Shown one piece after another: positions 16,769 to 23,639 of a DNA stretch of 29,186 nt (position 1 is its first letter; every line of letters begins with the position of its first letter). Under the pieces are notes generated by a model, which saw only the letters and a program-made list of their open reading frames with translations, did no database searches and was not told the DNA's origin. The stretch comes from a virus. The translations under genes and the position numbers were made by a program. The DNA lies in IMG/VR virus record IMGVR_UViG_3300030450_000111, positions 1-29,186 of that record; one strand, given 5' to 3'.

Positions 16769-16857
16769 TACAATTTTATTTTTATTGTTGGTGGTATTAT
16801 TCTTATTTCTACTTTACCTATATTTATCCTATTTAATCTCTTTAGTAACTCAATCAT
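16768..16857 (-). CDS. Tiny 29-aa basic ORF coupled at both ends
   Basis: A 29-codon ATG frame exactly fills the space between two genes: its ATG overlaps the upstream stop and its stop overlaps the downstream ATG, both as TAATG. The peptide is basic and amphipathic (MIELLKRLNRINIGKVEIRI then IPPTIKIKL). The exact double overlap suggests it is translated, as a peptide or as a coupling relay. Function unknown. Confidence 0.5.
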   Translation of the reverse strand: MIELLKRLNRINIGKVEIRIIPPTIKIKL

Positions 16858-17414
16858 TAGTACCCTGCTCCAGAACCTAATCTAGTATCTAAAGGAACTG
16901 CACAAGCATCAAAGTCATTCATTACTTTAATTCCTATTGTAAAAGTCCAACCACATAAGAGGTTATCAAATCTCTCTTGAAATGGCTCTATGTTAAACTG
17001 ATCCTGTGTAAAATACAAAGGAGCATTGATATCATTAACTCCTGCTAAAGATTGCTGCGCTGAATGTCTTAGCATAGCAATAAAGTCAGTACAAATATCA
17101 AGTGTCTGATTCCATACCTCCTGCTCGTTGTTTTTTGTATCTAATAATTTAGTTAGTTGTTCTGCTTGATACGTTTGCCAATCTTCTTTTTCAGAAACTA
17201 AATCGCAAATGAATAGTTGGAAATTATAAATCAACTCGCTATCCCCTGTTGCTACTGAAGTTGGGTTGATATGTAGTAAAGGCATTTTCTCCATCTTCTC
17301 TAAGTTGATATCAAATATATCTCCAACAGATACAGTTGAGATCTGTTCGTGCATTTCTCCTAACCTACATAGGGTGTAAATTACATTGTTATAACTCTTA
17401 TTACTTATTGGCAT
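16857..17414 (-). CDS. Tail terminator/completion-like protein
   Basis: This 185-residue protein has long helices (VIYTLCRLGEMHEQI, EDWQTYQAEQLTKLLD, VWNQTLDICTDFIAMLRHSA) and strands near the end (CGWTFTIGIKVMNDFDAC). The N-terminal PLLHINPTSVATGDSELIYN segment is one I recall from Bacteroidota phage tail modules. The size, the alpha/beta pattern and the place next to the tail chaperone genes fit a tail terminator. The start overlaps the end of the frameshift extension by 14 bases. Function is inferred mainly from position. Confidence 0.5.
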   Translation of the reverse strand: MPISNKSYNNVIYTLCRLGEMHEQISTVSVGDIFDINLEKMEKMPLLHINPTSVATGDSELIYNFQLFICDLVSEKEDWQTYQAEQLTKLLDTKNNEQEVWNQTLDICTDFIAMLRHSAQQSLAGVNDINAPLYFTQDQFNIEPFQERFDNLLCGWTFTIGIKVMNDFDACAVPLDTRLGSGAGY

Positions 17415-17655
17415 ATTTTACTCTATTTTGTGATTCTAAATCCGTTTCATAACTTAACCAAGTTAGTGCTTCTAAAAGGTTTAGCTTTGTTATTGTTTCA
17501 AGCTTTGAAATATCTGCATTTGTCAATCTATACATAACTCCAAACCAACTCCATTTATCAGCAAAAGAATTAGTGGCTATTGCTTCTTCGTTTCCTTCAG
17601 GTGTTCCATCAAAGATAACCCTGAATTCATTAACAATACGTTCACGAAACCCCAA
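17401..17655 (-). CDS. Frameshift extension of the tail assembly chaperone
   Basis: This 84-codon frame has no ATG or GTG where one is needed; its first codon is a TTG inside the T9 run. It is open upstream in phase -1 relative to the 199-aa gene, and the protein (GFRERIVNEFRVIFDG, then FADKWSWFGVMYRLTNADIS) reads as a normal coding domain. It is therefore best read as the C-terminal part of a 258-residue fusion made by -1 slippage, equivalent to the T part of lambda GT. The fusion would bind tape measure and tube protein during tail assembly. Confidence 0.75.
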   Translation of the reverse strand: MGFRERIVNEFRVIFDGTPEGNEEAIATNSFADKWSWFGVMYRLTNADISKLETITKLNLLEALTWLSYETDLESQNRVKYANK

Positions 17656-18176
17656 AAAAAAACTAGCGCACTTTGCACTTGTTCTGCTGACATCTTCTTC
17701 ATCTCCTCAGCCCTAATACTTATATTGCCATCATAAGCTTCAATTATATAGACATCATTGTTTTCTTCTACTATCGGTCTATACAAGATAGCCATCAATT
17801 CAGGTAAGTGCTTTTCAATATCATTTTTTATAAATGTTTCTATGTCAGCAAACTCTCCTAAAGTGATCTCATCTAAATTAGGGTGGAACCCATACCTCTT
17901 ACCTTCTATTTCTATTACTCTTTTTAAAGAACTATTTTGCTCGGCTTGTAGCTCAGCCATTTTACTCATTATAAGTGCTACATCTTTTAACTCCAACTGA
18001 TTGATTAAATCCTTTGGAATATTAGACAGCTCAGCAATCGTATCTTGAGCTTCTTTACTTTTTGTTCCTAAACTATAATTAATCAGCTTTAACCACTTCT
18101 CTAATGTTACTTCTTCCCAACTGCTAATTAATTTGAACTGCTTTACTTTGCCCTTCTTCTTAATTTTAACCTTCAT
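17577..18176 (-). CDS. Tail assembly chaperone
   Basis: A 199-residue, mainly helical protein (FKLISSWEEVTLEKWLKLIN, then TLGEFADIETFI and LPELMAILYRPIV), with a final helix (LVFFWGFVNVLLMNSGLSLM). It overlaps a second frame by 79 bases, with a slippery T9 run at codons 172-174. This is the standard signature of the tail chaperone pair of long-tailed phages, where the short form is abundant and the fused long form is rare. It is the first gene after the terminase and follows a TCTATTATAT element, so it probably opens the tail operon. I recognise the arrangement more strongly than the sequence family. Confidence 0.72.
   Translation of the reverse strand: MKVKIKKKGKVKQFKLISSWEEVTLEKWLKLINYSLGTKSKEAQDTIAELSNIPKDLINQLELKDVALIMSKMAELQAEQNSSLKRVIEIEGKRYGFHPNLDEITLGEFADIETFIKNDIEKHLPELMAILYRPIVEENNDVYIIEAYDGNISIRAEEMKKMSAEQVQSALVFFWGFVNVLLMNSGLSLMEHLKETKKQ
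17655..17661 (-). other. Candidate -1 ribosomal frameshift site (T_TTT_TTT)
   Basis: On the minus strand the 0-frame codons are GTT TTT TTT TGG within a run of nine T. The heptamer T_TTT_TTT matches the X_XXY_YYZ rule for tandem slippage by one base back; the next codons then read TTG GGG TTT CGT and continue for 84 codons. The run lies close to the end of the chaperone frame, as in other tail chaperones. Confidence 0.75.
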
Positions 18177-18200
18177 ATATAATATAATAGAAATTTTGTT
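18177..18200 (-). promoter_or_regulatory. TCTATTATAT element upstream of the tail chaperone gene
   Basis: On the minus strand TAACAAAATT precedes TCTATTATATTATAT, which abuts the ATG. It lies at the head of the tail module, after the only sizeable gap in the structural region. Confidence 0.45.
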
Positions 18201-18224
18201 ATTTTAGTTTATTGTGTATATTTG
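18195..18224 (+). promoter_or_regulatory. Plus-strand Bacteroidota-type promoter
   Basis: TTTG (18195-18198), an 18-base spacer and TATATTTG (18217-18224, followed by C) match the TTG-N17/23-TAnnTTTG consensus. It points to the right, against all genes of the window, and lies wholly in the gap between terminase and tail genes. Confidence 0.6.
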
Positions 18225-18230
18225 CATCAG

Positions 18231-18288
18231 TTTGTTTCATTTCAGTTTTTGAAAAGGGGTAGTAGATTAGTCTGCTTCCCTTTTTTTT
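18231..18288 (+). ncRNA. Candidate short regulatory RNA
   Basis: A promoter-like sequence upstream and a strong intrinsic terminator downstream would define a transcript of about 58 bases on the plus strand. No ATG frame exists within it. Its last ~37 bases are the terminator hairpin and its 5' part is a U-rich single-stranded stretch (TTTGTTTCATTTCAGTTTTT), the usual layout of a small trans-acting RNA. Readthrough would make an antisense RNA to the terminase large subunit gene, which ends at the terminator. The start point is an estimate, about 7 bases past the -7 box. Confidence 0.45.
18252..18288 (+). terminator. Rho-independent terminator, plus strand
   Basis: An outer 7-bp stem (AAAAGGG / CCCTTTT) encloses a 6-bp inner stem (AGTAGA / TCTGCT, one G-U pair) with a TTAG loop, followed by further T residues (T8 in total from 18281). 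On the minus strand the hairpin is followed by CAAAAAC, so it is directional for the plus strand. Confidence 0.7.
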
Positions 18289-19498
18289 ATTGCACAAAAT
18301 ACTTACCTGCGTTGGGGTTATCTAAATGATATATAACATTATATCTAATACCATCTATTGCGTGATTGTAATTATCTACATATAACTTAGAACCCTTATC
18401 TGCATAGACATAGTTATTAAGCTCTTTAGCTATGTTAGTTGATTCAGGTGTTATTACTAATTCAAAATCTTGCATTCTGGTTACTCCACTTTCAATAGTT
18501 CCTTTTTTAACAGGCTTAATGTTTACTCCTAAATGTTTTAAGTCAGCTATTAGTCTTGGTTCTGCACTATCTGCTATAATAAGTTTATCTTGTACTTTAT
18601 CTAATATAATCTTTGCTAACTCATTTGACTTTAAGCCATTCTTATAGATATGTTCTTTTAAATAAATCTTATGCTTACGTTTATCTATTGCTACTTCTGT
18701 CAAACTATCAGGATCAATACTAAATCCAAAGTCCATTCCACAAGAAGTCTGTAAGCCATCAGGATTAAATTCTCCTATACTCCAATTATCAAATACTACA
18801 CCATCAGCTCTATTTAACCACCCCCCTAATATTTTGTGCTGATACTTTTTAAAGTTCCTATGTTTTATAGTGTTAATACGTTCTAGGAAGCTCGTAGAAA
18901 GGTTTTCTTTGTTGTCTAGGTATGTACTATGGATATAACATACATTATCTCTAACGCCATTAAAACCTGCTTCTACACCCTTGTCCTCAAAAAATCTTTT
19001 ATAAATCCAGTGTTCTTTAGTAACAGGGTTTAGTATAAGTATAATTCTATTCTGTATATCTTTCTCTCTAATTGATAAATCAATAGTATCAAATATATCC
19101 TCATCAATAAGCTCTTCTGCTTCATCAAGCACCCAACAGCTTATACCCTGTAATGATTTTAGACTTGCAGTCTGATTTCCTGCTGATGTCTTGATACCTC
19201 TAAATAGTATATCTGATTGGTTGCCTAAGTTTACTACCTCAGCTTTATTTACGCTAAATATGTTATCAAATCCTAATAAAGTTATCTTTTCCAAGAACTC
19301 AGGTATTATAGATAAGTGAGCTGATACCATTGTAAATCTTGTAAATAGAACTCTTATTCCCTTAGCCATTGTGAGTAGCGTTAGAAATACTGTTACTGCA
19401 AATGACTTACCTGATCCTCTACCACCTGTTATTATAAAATAACGTGCATCAGAATTAAATAGTGGGTTGTATTTCTTATTCAGTTTCAGTTTCAACAA
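18287..19498 (-). CDS. terL: Terminase large subunit
   Basis: The 403-residue packaging motor has all expected elements. The ATPase has Walker A GGRGSGKS (25-32), Walker B WVLDEAEE (122-129) and coupling motif ILILNP (153-158). The nuclease has the acidic residues Asp256 (GMDFGFSIDP), Asp310 (IIADSAEP) and Asp382 (HAIDGIRY). It translocates DNA into the prohead through the portal and cuts concatemers. The sequence style is that of PBSX/SPP1-type terminases, which usually package by headful; this would give circularly permuted ends, in line with the end similarity of this window. It overlaps the small subunit gene by 23 bases. Confidence 0.95.
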   Translation of the reverse strand: MLKLKLNKKYNPLFNSDARYFIITGGRGSGKSFAVTVFLTLLTMAKGIRVLFTRFTMVSAHLSIIPEFLEKITLLGFDNIFSVNKAEVVNLGNQSDILFRGIKTSAGNQTASLKSLQGISCWVLDEAEELIDEDIFDTIDLSIREKDIQNRIILILNPVTKEHWIYKRFFEDKGVEAGFNGVRDNVCYIHSTYLDNKENLSTSFLERINTIKHRNFKKYQHKILGGWLNRADGVVFDNWSIGEFNPDGLQTSCGMDFGFSIDPDSLTEVAIDKRKHKIYLKEHIYKNGLKSNELAKIILDKVQDKLIIADSAEPRLIADLKHLGVNIKPVKKGTIESGVTRMQDFELVITPESTNIAKELNNYVYADKGSKLYVDNYNHAIDGIRYNVIYHLDNPNAGKYFVQ

Positions 19499-19829
19499 AT
19501 GTTATTACAGGCATATTGATAGCTTTATCTCCTGATGTTACATCTAATCTATTAGTTTCGTTCCAACCAAGTCTAGTCTTAGCTGCGTGTATTACAACAG
19601 CAGGTACTTTATCCTTTACACATTCATAATACTTAGATTTAATAAAATCCTGCTGTATGCTTTCTATTTCTTCTACTTTAGCTGCAAATTCTTCATCTTC
19701 TTTTAGCCACTTATAAAAGTTTGTTCTACTTAGGTCAGTTGCTTTTAATGCAGTTGTTATTACTCCTAGTGAGCTTTCTAAAGCTTTAAGTAATCTATCT
19801 TTGTTAATCTTTGTTCTATTTTGTTCCAT
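19476..19829 (-). CDS. terS: Terminase small subunit
   Basis: A 117-residue protein with an N-terminal helix-turn-helix (KDRLLKALESSLGVITTALK, DLSRTNFYKWLKEDEEFA) and a helical oligomerisation part (EIESIQQDFIKSKYYECV). The small subunit recognises the packaging start and loads the large subunit. It is directly upstream of terL with overlapping frames and its own start overlaps the methyltransferase gene by 14 bases. Confidence 0.82.
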   Translation of the reverse strand: MEQNRTKINKDRLLKALESSLGVITTALKATDLSRTNFYKWLKEDEEFAAKVEEIESIQQDFIKSKYYECVKDKVPAVVIHAAKTRLGWNETNRLDVTSGDKAINMPVITFVETETE

Positions 19830-20994
19830 TCTTTATTGCTTTTTGTCCTGTAAATTGTTCCCATCTTTCTATTATAACATCACAATACTTTTCATCTAAC
19901 TCCATTCCGTAACATTTTCTATTTAGTTTTTCTGCTGCTATTAGTGTTGAGCCACTTCCTAAATATAAGTCAATAATTGTATTATTTTCTTTACTGTATT
20001 TCTTTACAAAGTTTTCAGATAGTAATATAGGTTTTTGTGTTGGGTGGTGTCTTTTATGGTCAAACTCTTTTTCTGTACCGAATACACTAGCCCATCTTAC
20101 TCTTATGATTTCTCTTTTATGTTTATTTTTACTATAACATAATTCAAAACAGCTTCCATACATTTTATCAAAGTTTTCATCAACTCTTTTATCCCAAACA
20201 AACCAACTACCTTTATTTTTATCTTCAATATGTTCTGCAAAATAATCTATACCCCAAATAAATATCTCTTTGCAATAATCAAAGTTCTTAAAAATAGTTG
20301 TTATTAATTCCATTTTAAAATCTTGATTATCGCCAATTACTTTATTATATTTCTTACCATCTTTCACTCCTTTTTCTTTTGCAAAAGTGCTATTGTTTTT
20401 CATTTTACTGTAATCAGTATCTAAATTCATTCCATAAGGAGGGTCTGTAAATACCATATCAGCTTTTTCTCTATTCATTAGTTTAGCAACATCATCTGAG
20501 CTTGTGCTATCTCCACACATAAGTCGGTGTTCTCCTAGCTGCCAAATATCTCCCCTTTTTACTTTGCTTTCTTTTACCTCAGGAATTTCATCATCTTCTA
20601 TTAGTCCTGCTTCAGGTTCTTTATCATCTAAGTTTTCCCATACATCTAAACCCCATTCTGCAAGTTGTACACTATCCCATTCATTAGCTAACATATCCCA
20701 CTCCCATTCTCCAAATCCTACATTGTCTTTAACGATAAATTCTTTTTTTTGTTCTTCTGTAAGTCCTTCAGCTATTTCTATCCATACTTCTTTTAATCCT
20801 GCATCTTTACTTGCCTTTAATCTCATATTGCCACCAAGCACCATCATATCTTCATCTACTACAATAGGTCGTAACTTTAACATTTCAGGAAATTCCTGTA
20901 TTGACTTTACTAGCTTTTTAAATTTGTCATTTTTAATTATTCTAGGATTGTCAGGGTTTCCATTTACTTTACTGATCTTAACTTGTTCTCTCAT
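19816..20994 (-). CDS. ParB-like domain fused to DNA methyltransferase
   Basis: The N-terminal ~110 residues have a ParB/Srx-like domain (NPDNPRIIKNDKFKKLVKSI, RPIVVDEDMMVLGGNMRLKA with the GGNMR box at 54-58). The C-terminal part is a beta-class DNA methyltransferase: TDPPYGMNL (catalytic DPPY at 184-187), HHPTQKPILLSENFVK and DLYLGSGSTLIAAEKL (SAM-binding motif I). It should methylate adenine N6 or cytosine N4 in phage DNA. Such fusions are often found beside terminase genes, which suggests links with packaging or protection from host restriction. It starts with a TCTATTATAT element and leads the packaging module. Confidence 0.85.
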   Translation of the reverse strand: MREQVKISKVNGNPDNPRIIKNDKFKKLVKSIQEFPEMLKLRPIVVDEDMMVLGGNMRLKASKDAGLKEVWIEIAEGLTEEQKKEFIVKDNVGFGEWEWDMLANEWDSVQLAEWGLDVWENLDDKEPEAGLIEDDEIPEVKESKVKRGDIWQLGEHRLMCGDSTSSDDVAKLMNREKADMVFTDPPYGMNLDTDYSKMKNNSTFAKEKGVKDGKKYNKVIGDNQDFKMELITTIFKNFDYCKEIFIWGIDYFAEHIEDKNKGSWFVWDKRVDENFDKMYGSCFELCYSKNKHKREIIRVRWASVFGTEKEFDHKRHHPTQKPILLSENFVKKYSKENNTIIDLYLGSGSTLIAAEKLNRKCYGMELDEKYCDVIIERWEQFTGQKAIKNGTK

Positions 20995-21018
20995 AATATA
21001 TAATAGAATTAATTGTTA
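20995..21018 (-). promoter_or_regulatory. TCTATTATAT element upstream of the ParB-methyltransferase gene
   Basis: On the minus strand TAACAATTAAT precedes TCTATTATATATT and the ATG follows directly. It lies in a 29-base gap after the Cys-rich gene. Confidence 0.42.
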
Positions 21019-21023
21019 TTTAT

Positions 21024-21278
21024 TTAAAAGTCCTCATTTATTCCTCTTTCTCCTACTAGCTTTTCTTTAGCACCTTCCCAAAGCTTATCCCCTCTTTTCT
21101 TTTTACTTAAAGATTCTTCTGTTCTTTTTATACTAGGCATACCCTCAGTAGGTTCTGAGTCCATCCATAAACCGCAATCACAAAGAGCTTGGATAGTTCT
21201 CCATTTACCATCTCTTAGAGCTATTGTAGCTTTCCCTATTTCTATTGTGTTACCACATTCACAACTGTATAAAGTCAT
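21024..21278 (-). CDS. Small zinc-ribbon-like protein
   Basis: An 84-residue protein with two Cys pairs (SCECG at 5-9 and CDCG at 33-36) that would bind one zinc, followed by MDSEPTEGMPSIKRTEESLS and a basic tail. I recall similar small proteins beside methyltransferases in Bacteroidota phages. Its start overlaps the stop of the methyltransferase gene by 4 bases. Role unknown; nucleic-acid binding is plausible. Confidence 0.55.
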   Translation of the reverse strand: MTLYSCECGNTIEIGKATIALRDGKWRTIQALCDCGLWMDSEPTEGMPSIKRTEESLSKKKRGDKLWEGAKEKLVGERGINEDF

Positions 21279-22201
21279 AATATCTTTAATTGTTTTTCCT
21301 GCTTATTAATTCTATCTTCTGCAATCTTAAAATAGTTTTCATCTTTTTCAATTCCTATAAACTTTCTATTTAAATTCTTTGCTGCAACTCCTGTACTTCC
21401 TGAACCCATAGTTAAATCAACTACTAAATCATTTTCATTACTAAAAGTCTTTATTAAATCTTCAAGTAATAACACAGGCTTTTGTGTTGGATGGTGTCCA
21501 TCATAATCCTTTTTATATTTTAAAATATTGCTTTTGTATTTTTTACCTTCCCAAAGATTAAAAGTACTTGTCATTCCGGCATCTATTTTTGATATTTCAT
21601 AAAACGACTTAAAACCATTCATAATGTCAATATTAAAAACCTTTATCAATTCTAAATAAGTTTTTTCTGTGCATATTCCAAACTGTGTACTATCAATATA
21701 AAAACAATGTTCAGCTTTTCTATGCCCTAACTTATTATTTATTTGTTTTAAATTTAATCCTATAAATTGCATAATATTTTTAAAATACAATCTTAATGGA
21801 TGTATGCCTTCTAAATCATACTTTTTACTAAACACTAAAACATCTTCATAATAATTCAAAGGAGCTTTTTTAGCAGTTAAAGCATTTGCAAAATGGTCTT
21901 TTTCCCATATCATAGAATAAGAAAAAGGAATATTTGGTATTGATTTATTTATCAATTCATTTGTAAAAGGTTGTTGAGCAAATAAAACCATTTTACCATT
22001 CTTTCTTAATATTCTTTTTGCTAATTTGTAAATTTCTTTTGTATCAATCACCTCATCCCACTCACATTTTCCACTCATTCCGTGATCTACATTTTTGATA
22101 TCTTTAACCGTACCATAAGGCAAGTCCGTCAATATTAAATCAACTGAGCCGCTTTCTATTTTATCGCTTTCAATTAAGCAATCCCCTTTATACAGCGTCA
22201 T
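21275..22201 (-). CDS. DNA methyltransferase (beta class)
   Basis: The 308-residue enzyme carries catalytic motif IV as TDLPYG (25-30; DLPY in place of the more common DPPY), a HHPTQKPVLLLEDLIK segment and motif I as DLTMGSGSTGVAAKN. The motif order IV before I is that of beta-class N6-adenine/N4-cytosine methyltransferases. There is no partner restriction endonuclease nearby, so it is an orphan enzyme, probably for evasion of host restriction. The insertion between motifs (residues ~95-220) should be the target recognition part. It overlaps DUF3310 by 14 bases. Confidence 0.85.
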   Translation of the reverse strand: MTLYKGDCLIESDKIESGSVDLILTDLPYGTVKDIKNVDHGMSGKCEWDEVIDTKEIYKLAKRILRKNGKMVLFAQQPFTNELINKSIPNIPFSYSMIWEKDHFANALTAKKAPLNYYEDVLVFSKKYDLEGIHPLRLYFKNIMQFIGLNLKQINNKLGHRKAEHCFYIDSTQFGICTEKTYLELIKVFNIDIMNGFKSFYEISKIDAGMTSTFNLWEGKKYKSNILKYKKDYDGHHPTQKPVLLLEDLIKTFSNENDLVVDLTMGSGSTGVAAKNLNRKFIGIEKDENYFKIAEDRINKQEKQLKIL

Positions 22202-22415
22202 TATATAATCTGTCTAGTTCAAAGTGTAAATGATTAATTGCTTTCTGTATATCTTGTTCAGCAGGATTTCCCTCTTTATTCCCTGCTCTTAATAGATAAC
22301 TTATTGCAACACCAAGATTGTAATTGTCAGCTTGAAAGTCCTCTATAACTTTTCTAGCTTCTATTTTATACTTCTTCCCTATGTAATAATGGGGTATTTC
22401 TTCTTTTTTTGTCAT
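22188..22415 (-). CDS. DUF3310 family protein
   Basis: The 75-residue product has the DUF3310 pattern: IPHYYIGKKYKIEARKVIED, then YNLGVAISYLLRAGNKEG and AINHLHFELDRLY. These proteins are common in phages; they are sometimes annotated as nucleotide kinase-like, but the biochemical role is not established. It overlaps the upstream gene by 50 bases and the methyltransferase by 14. Confidence 0.75.
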   Translation of the reverse strand: MTKKEEIPHYYIGKKYKIEARKVIEDFQADNYNLGVAISYLLRAGNKEGNPAEQDIQKAINHLHFELDRLYNDAV

Positions 22416-22596
22416 TTTCTAGTATTTTAATTAGTCCTTCTTGTGTATTAAGCGTTCTTGATCTTGAGGATTTTCTGTATTCTTCTGGAGAGTATATTAA
22501 TTTTACTTCCCTTACTAACTTATTATCATCATATTTTACTATCCATCTACTTGAGTAGTGGTACTGATTTCTTTTTAAGTGTGCTAAATAACTCAT
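22366..22596 (-). CDS. Hypothetical protein (76 aa, basic)
   Basis: A short basic protein without hydrophobic segments (NQYHYSSRWIVKYDDNKLVR, YSPEEYRKSSRSRTLNT). Start overlaps the stop of the Cys-rich gene by 4 bases (ATGA), a strong sign of coupled translation; the 3' end overlaps DUF3310 by 50 bases. Family not recognised. Confidence 0.5.
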   Translation of the reverse strand: MSYLAHLKRNQYHYSSRWIVKYDDNKLVREVKLIYSPEEYRKSSRSRTLNTQEGLIKILENDKKRRNTPLLHREEV

Positions 22597-22994
22597 TCTG
22601 TATATTTTTTATATAGTTTCTTTATTCCATCAAAGCAAGTTGATATACAAGAGCCACAATTAGTTGTTGGTGTGTAATTAGTATTGTATATTGTATTGTA
22701 AGTTTCTATCATTCTTTTTTTTGCTCGTACATCTTTTGCTCTACCTGTCTTTAAGTCTTTCCACATATCTAAAATCTCATCTATTATTTCTTGCGGCAAA
22801 TCATCAGGTGTTTCTACTTCTGTTGTTTTATCCCAATACTTCTGAGGACAAGCCATTGGTGCTATTCTTGCTTTTACTTTCATAAAGCAGGTGCAAATTT
22901 TACAATTTCCTGTAAGTTTAAAATAGTAAACACAAGATTTACATATAGCTATTCTATCTTCATAGATTTCATTTGGTACAAAAAACTTGTTCAC
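22593..22994 (-). CDS. Cys-rich zinc-binding-like protein
   Basis: The 133-residue product has a Cys cluster at ~18-49: CKSC, then CKICTC, then a final Cys (residue 49) in MACPQKYW, spaced as in a zinc ribbon. The C-terminus has a second cluster (NCGSCISTCFDG). It starts with GTG overlapping the stop of a 24-codon frame (GTGA). The N-terminal KSCVYYFKLTGNCKICTC pattern is common in phage accessory proteins of unknown function. I infer metal binding only. Confidence 0.6.
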   Translation of the reverse strand: MNKFFVPNEIYEDRIAICKSCVYYFKLTGNCKICTCFMKVKARIAPMACPQKYWDKTTEVETPDDLPQEIIDEILDMWKDLKTGRAKDVRAKKRMIETYNTIYNTNYTPTTNCGSCISTCFDGIKKLYKKYTE

Positions 22995-23065
22995 GCTATT
23001 ACTCGTTTTGGATATTCAAATCCAAATTGCATAAAAAAACTGTCGTGGGTTTTTGGGTTATACAT
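22991..23065 (-). CDS. Tiny 24-aa ORF coupled at both ends
   Basis: A 24-codon ATG frame fills the gap between the sigma-like gene and the Cys-rich gene: its ATG lies inside the last codons of the former, and its TGA overlaps the GTG start of the latter. The peptide (MYNPKTHDSFFMQFGFEYPK and four more residues) is not obviously membrane-active. Like the 29-codon frame at 16768-16857 it may be a real micropeptide or a coupling relay. Confidence 0.4.
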   Translation of the reverse strand: MYNPKTHDSFFMQFGFEYPKRVIA

Positions 23066-23639
23066 CTTCATTTAATTTCTTTTTAATTATTGTTCTTACT
23101 TTGTCTATTGTGTTAAAGATACTATTCCTGCTTATCTTAGTCTTTGCCGCTAAGGAGTCTAGGGTGTTCCCCTCATAGTAATATAATTGAAAAATTTTAG
23201 AATCGTACCAATACACATCTTCCAACGCTTTATCTATTTGTTCTAGCTTGTTTAGCTTATGGTTATCTACTTCTTTGTTCGGAATATTTGAAATATCTTT
23301 ATAATTAAAACCATCAGGAATAAAAAACTCATCAGTATCAGTTGCATTAGAACTATAAATAGAGCTGTCAATATGTGTATAATACTTTTCATACTTATAG
23401 TAAAAGCTACTTCTAGGACTTGTTAAAGCTCTCCTTAGTGCTACTGCTCCATATCTTGTAACTCCTTCCAATCCATCTTTGTCGTAAATACTTCTAAGGG
23501 TATCAGGGTTCATTTGTAAAAAATAAAGCATTAATTCCTGTACAGCGTTATTTATTTTATTCTCATCAGTAGTTAATCCAAAAGCCATAGTCCTAAACTT
23601 ATCACTAAGCGTAGCTATTTCTTTATATATTTTATTCAT
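23058..23639 (-). CDS. RNA polymerase sigma-70-like factor
   Basis: A 193-residue protein with the two-part layout of small sigma factors: an N-terminal helical part (ENKINNAVQELMLYFLQMNP, then YGAVALRRALTSPRSSFYYKYEKY) and a C-terminal helix-turn-helix (YYYEGNTLDSLAAKTKISRN, SIFNTIDKVRTIIKKKL) like region 4. Similar proteins occur in Bacteroidota phages. It could redirect host polymerase to phage late promoters; structural genes here lack host-type promoters and share a different upstream motif, which is circumstantial support. Region 2 is not clear enough for full confidence. Confidence 0.62.
   Translation of the reverse strand: MNKIYKEIATLSDKFRTMAFGLTTDENKINNAVQELMLYFLQMNPDTLRSIYDKDGLEGVTRYGAVALRRALTSPRSSFYYKYEKYYTHIDSSIYSSNATDTDEFFIPDGFNYKDISNIPNKEVDNHKLNKLEQIDKALEDVYWYDSKIFQLYYYEGNTLDSLAAKTKISRNSIFNTIDKVRTIIKKKLNEDV

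Noticed and set aside
20504-21070. 188-codon plus-strand frame opposite the ParB-methyltransferase gene
   Set aside because: The minus-strand gene has clear catalytic motifs; the plus-strand product is Ser/Pro/Leu-rich without domain features.
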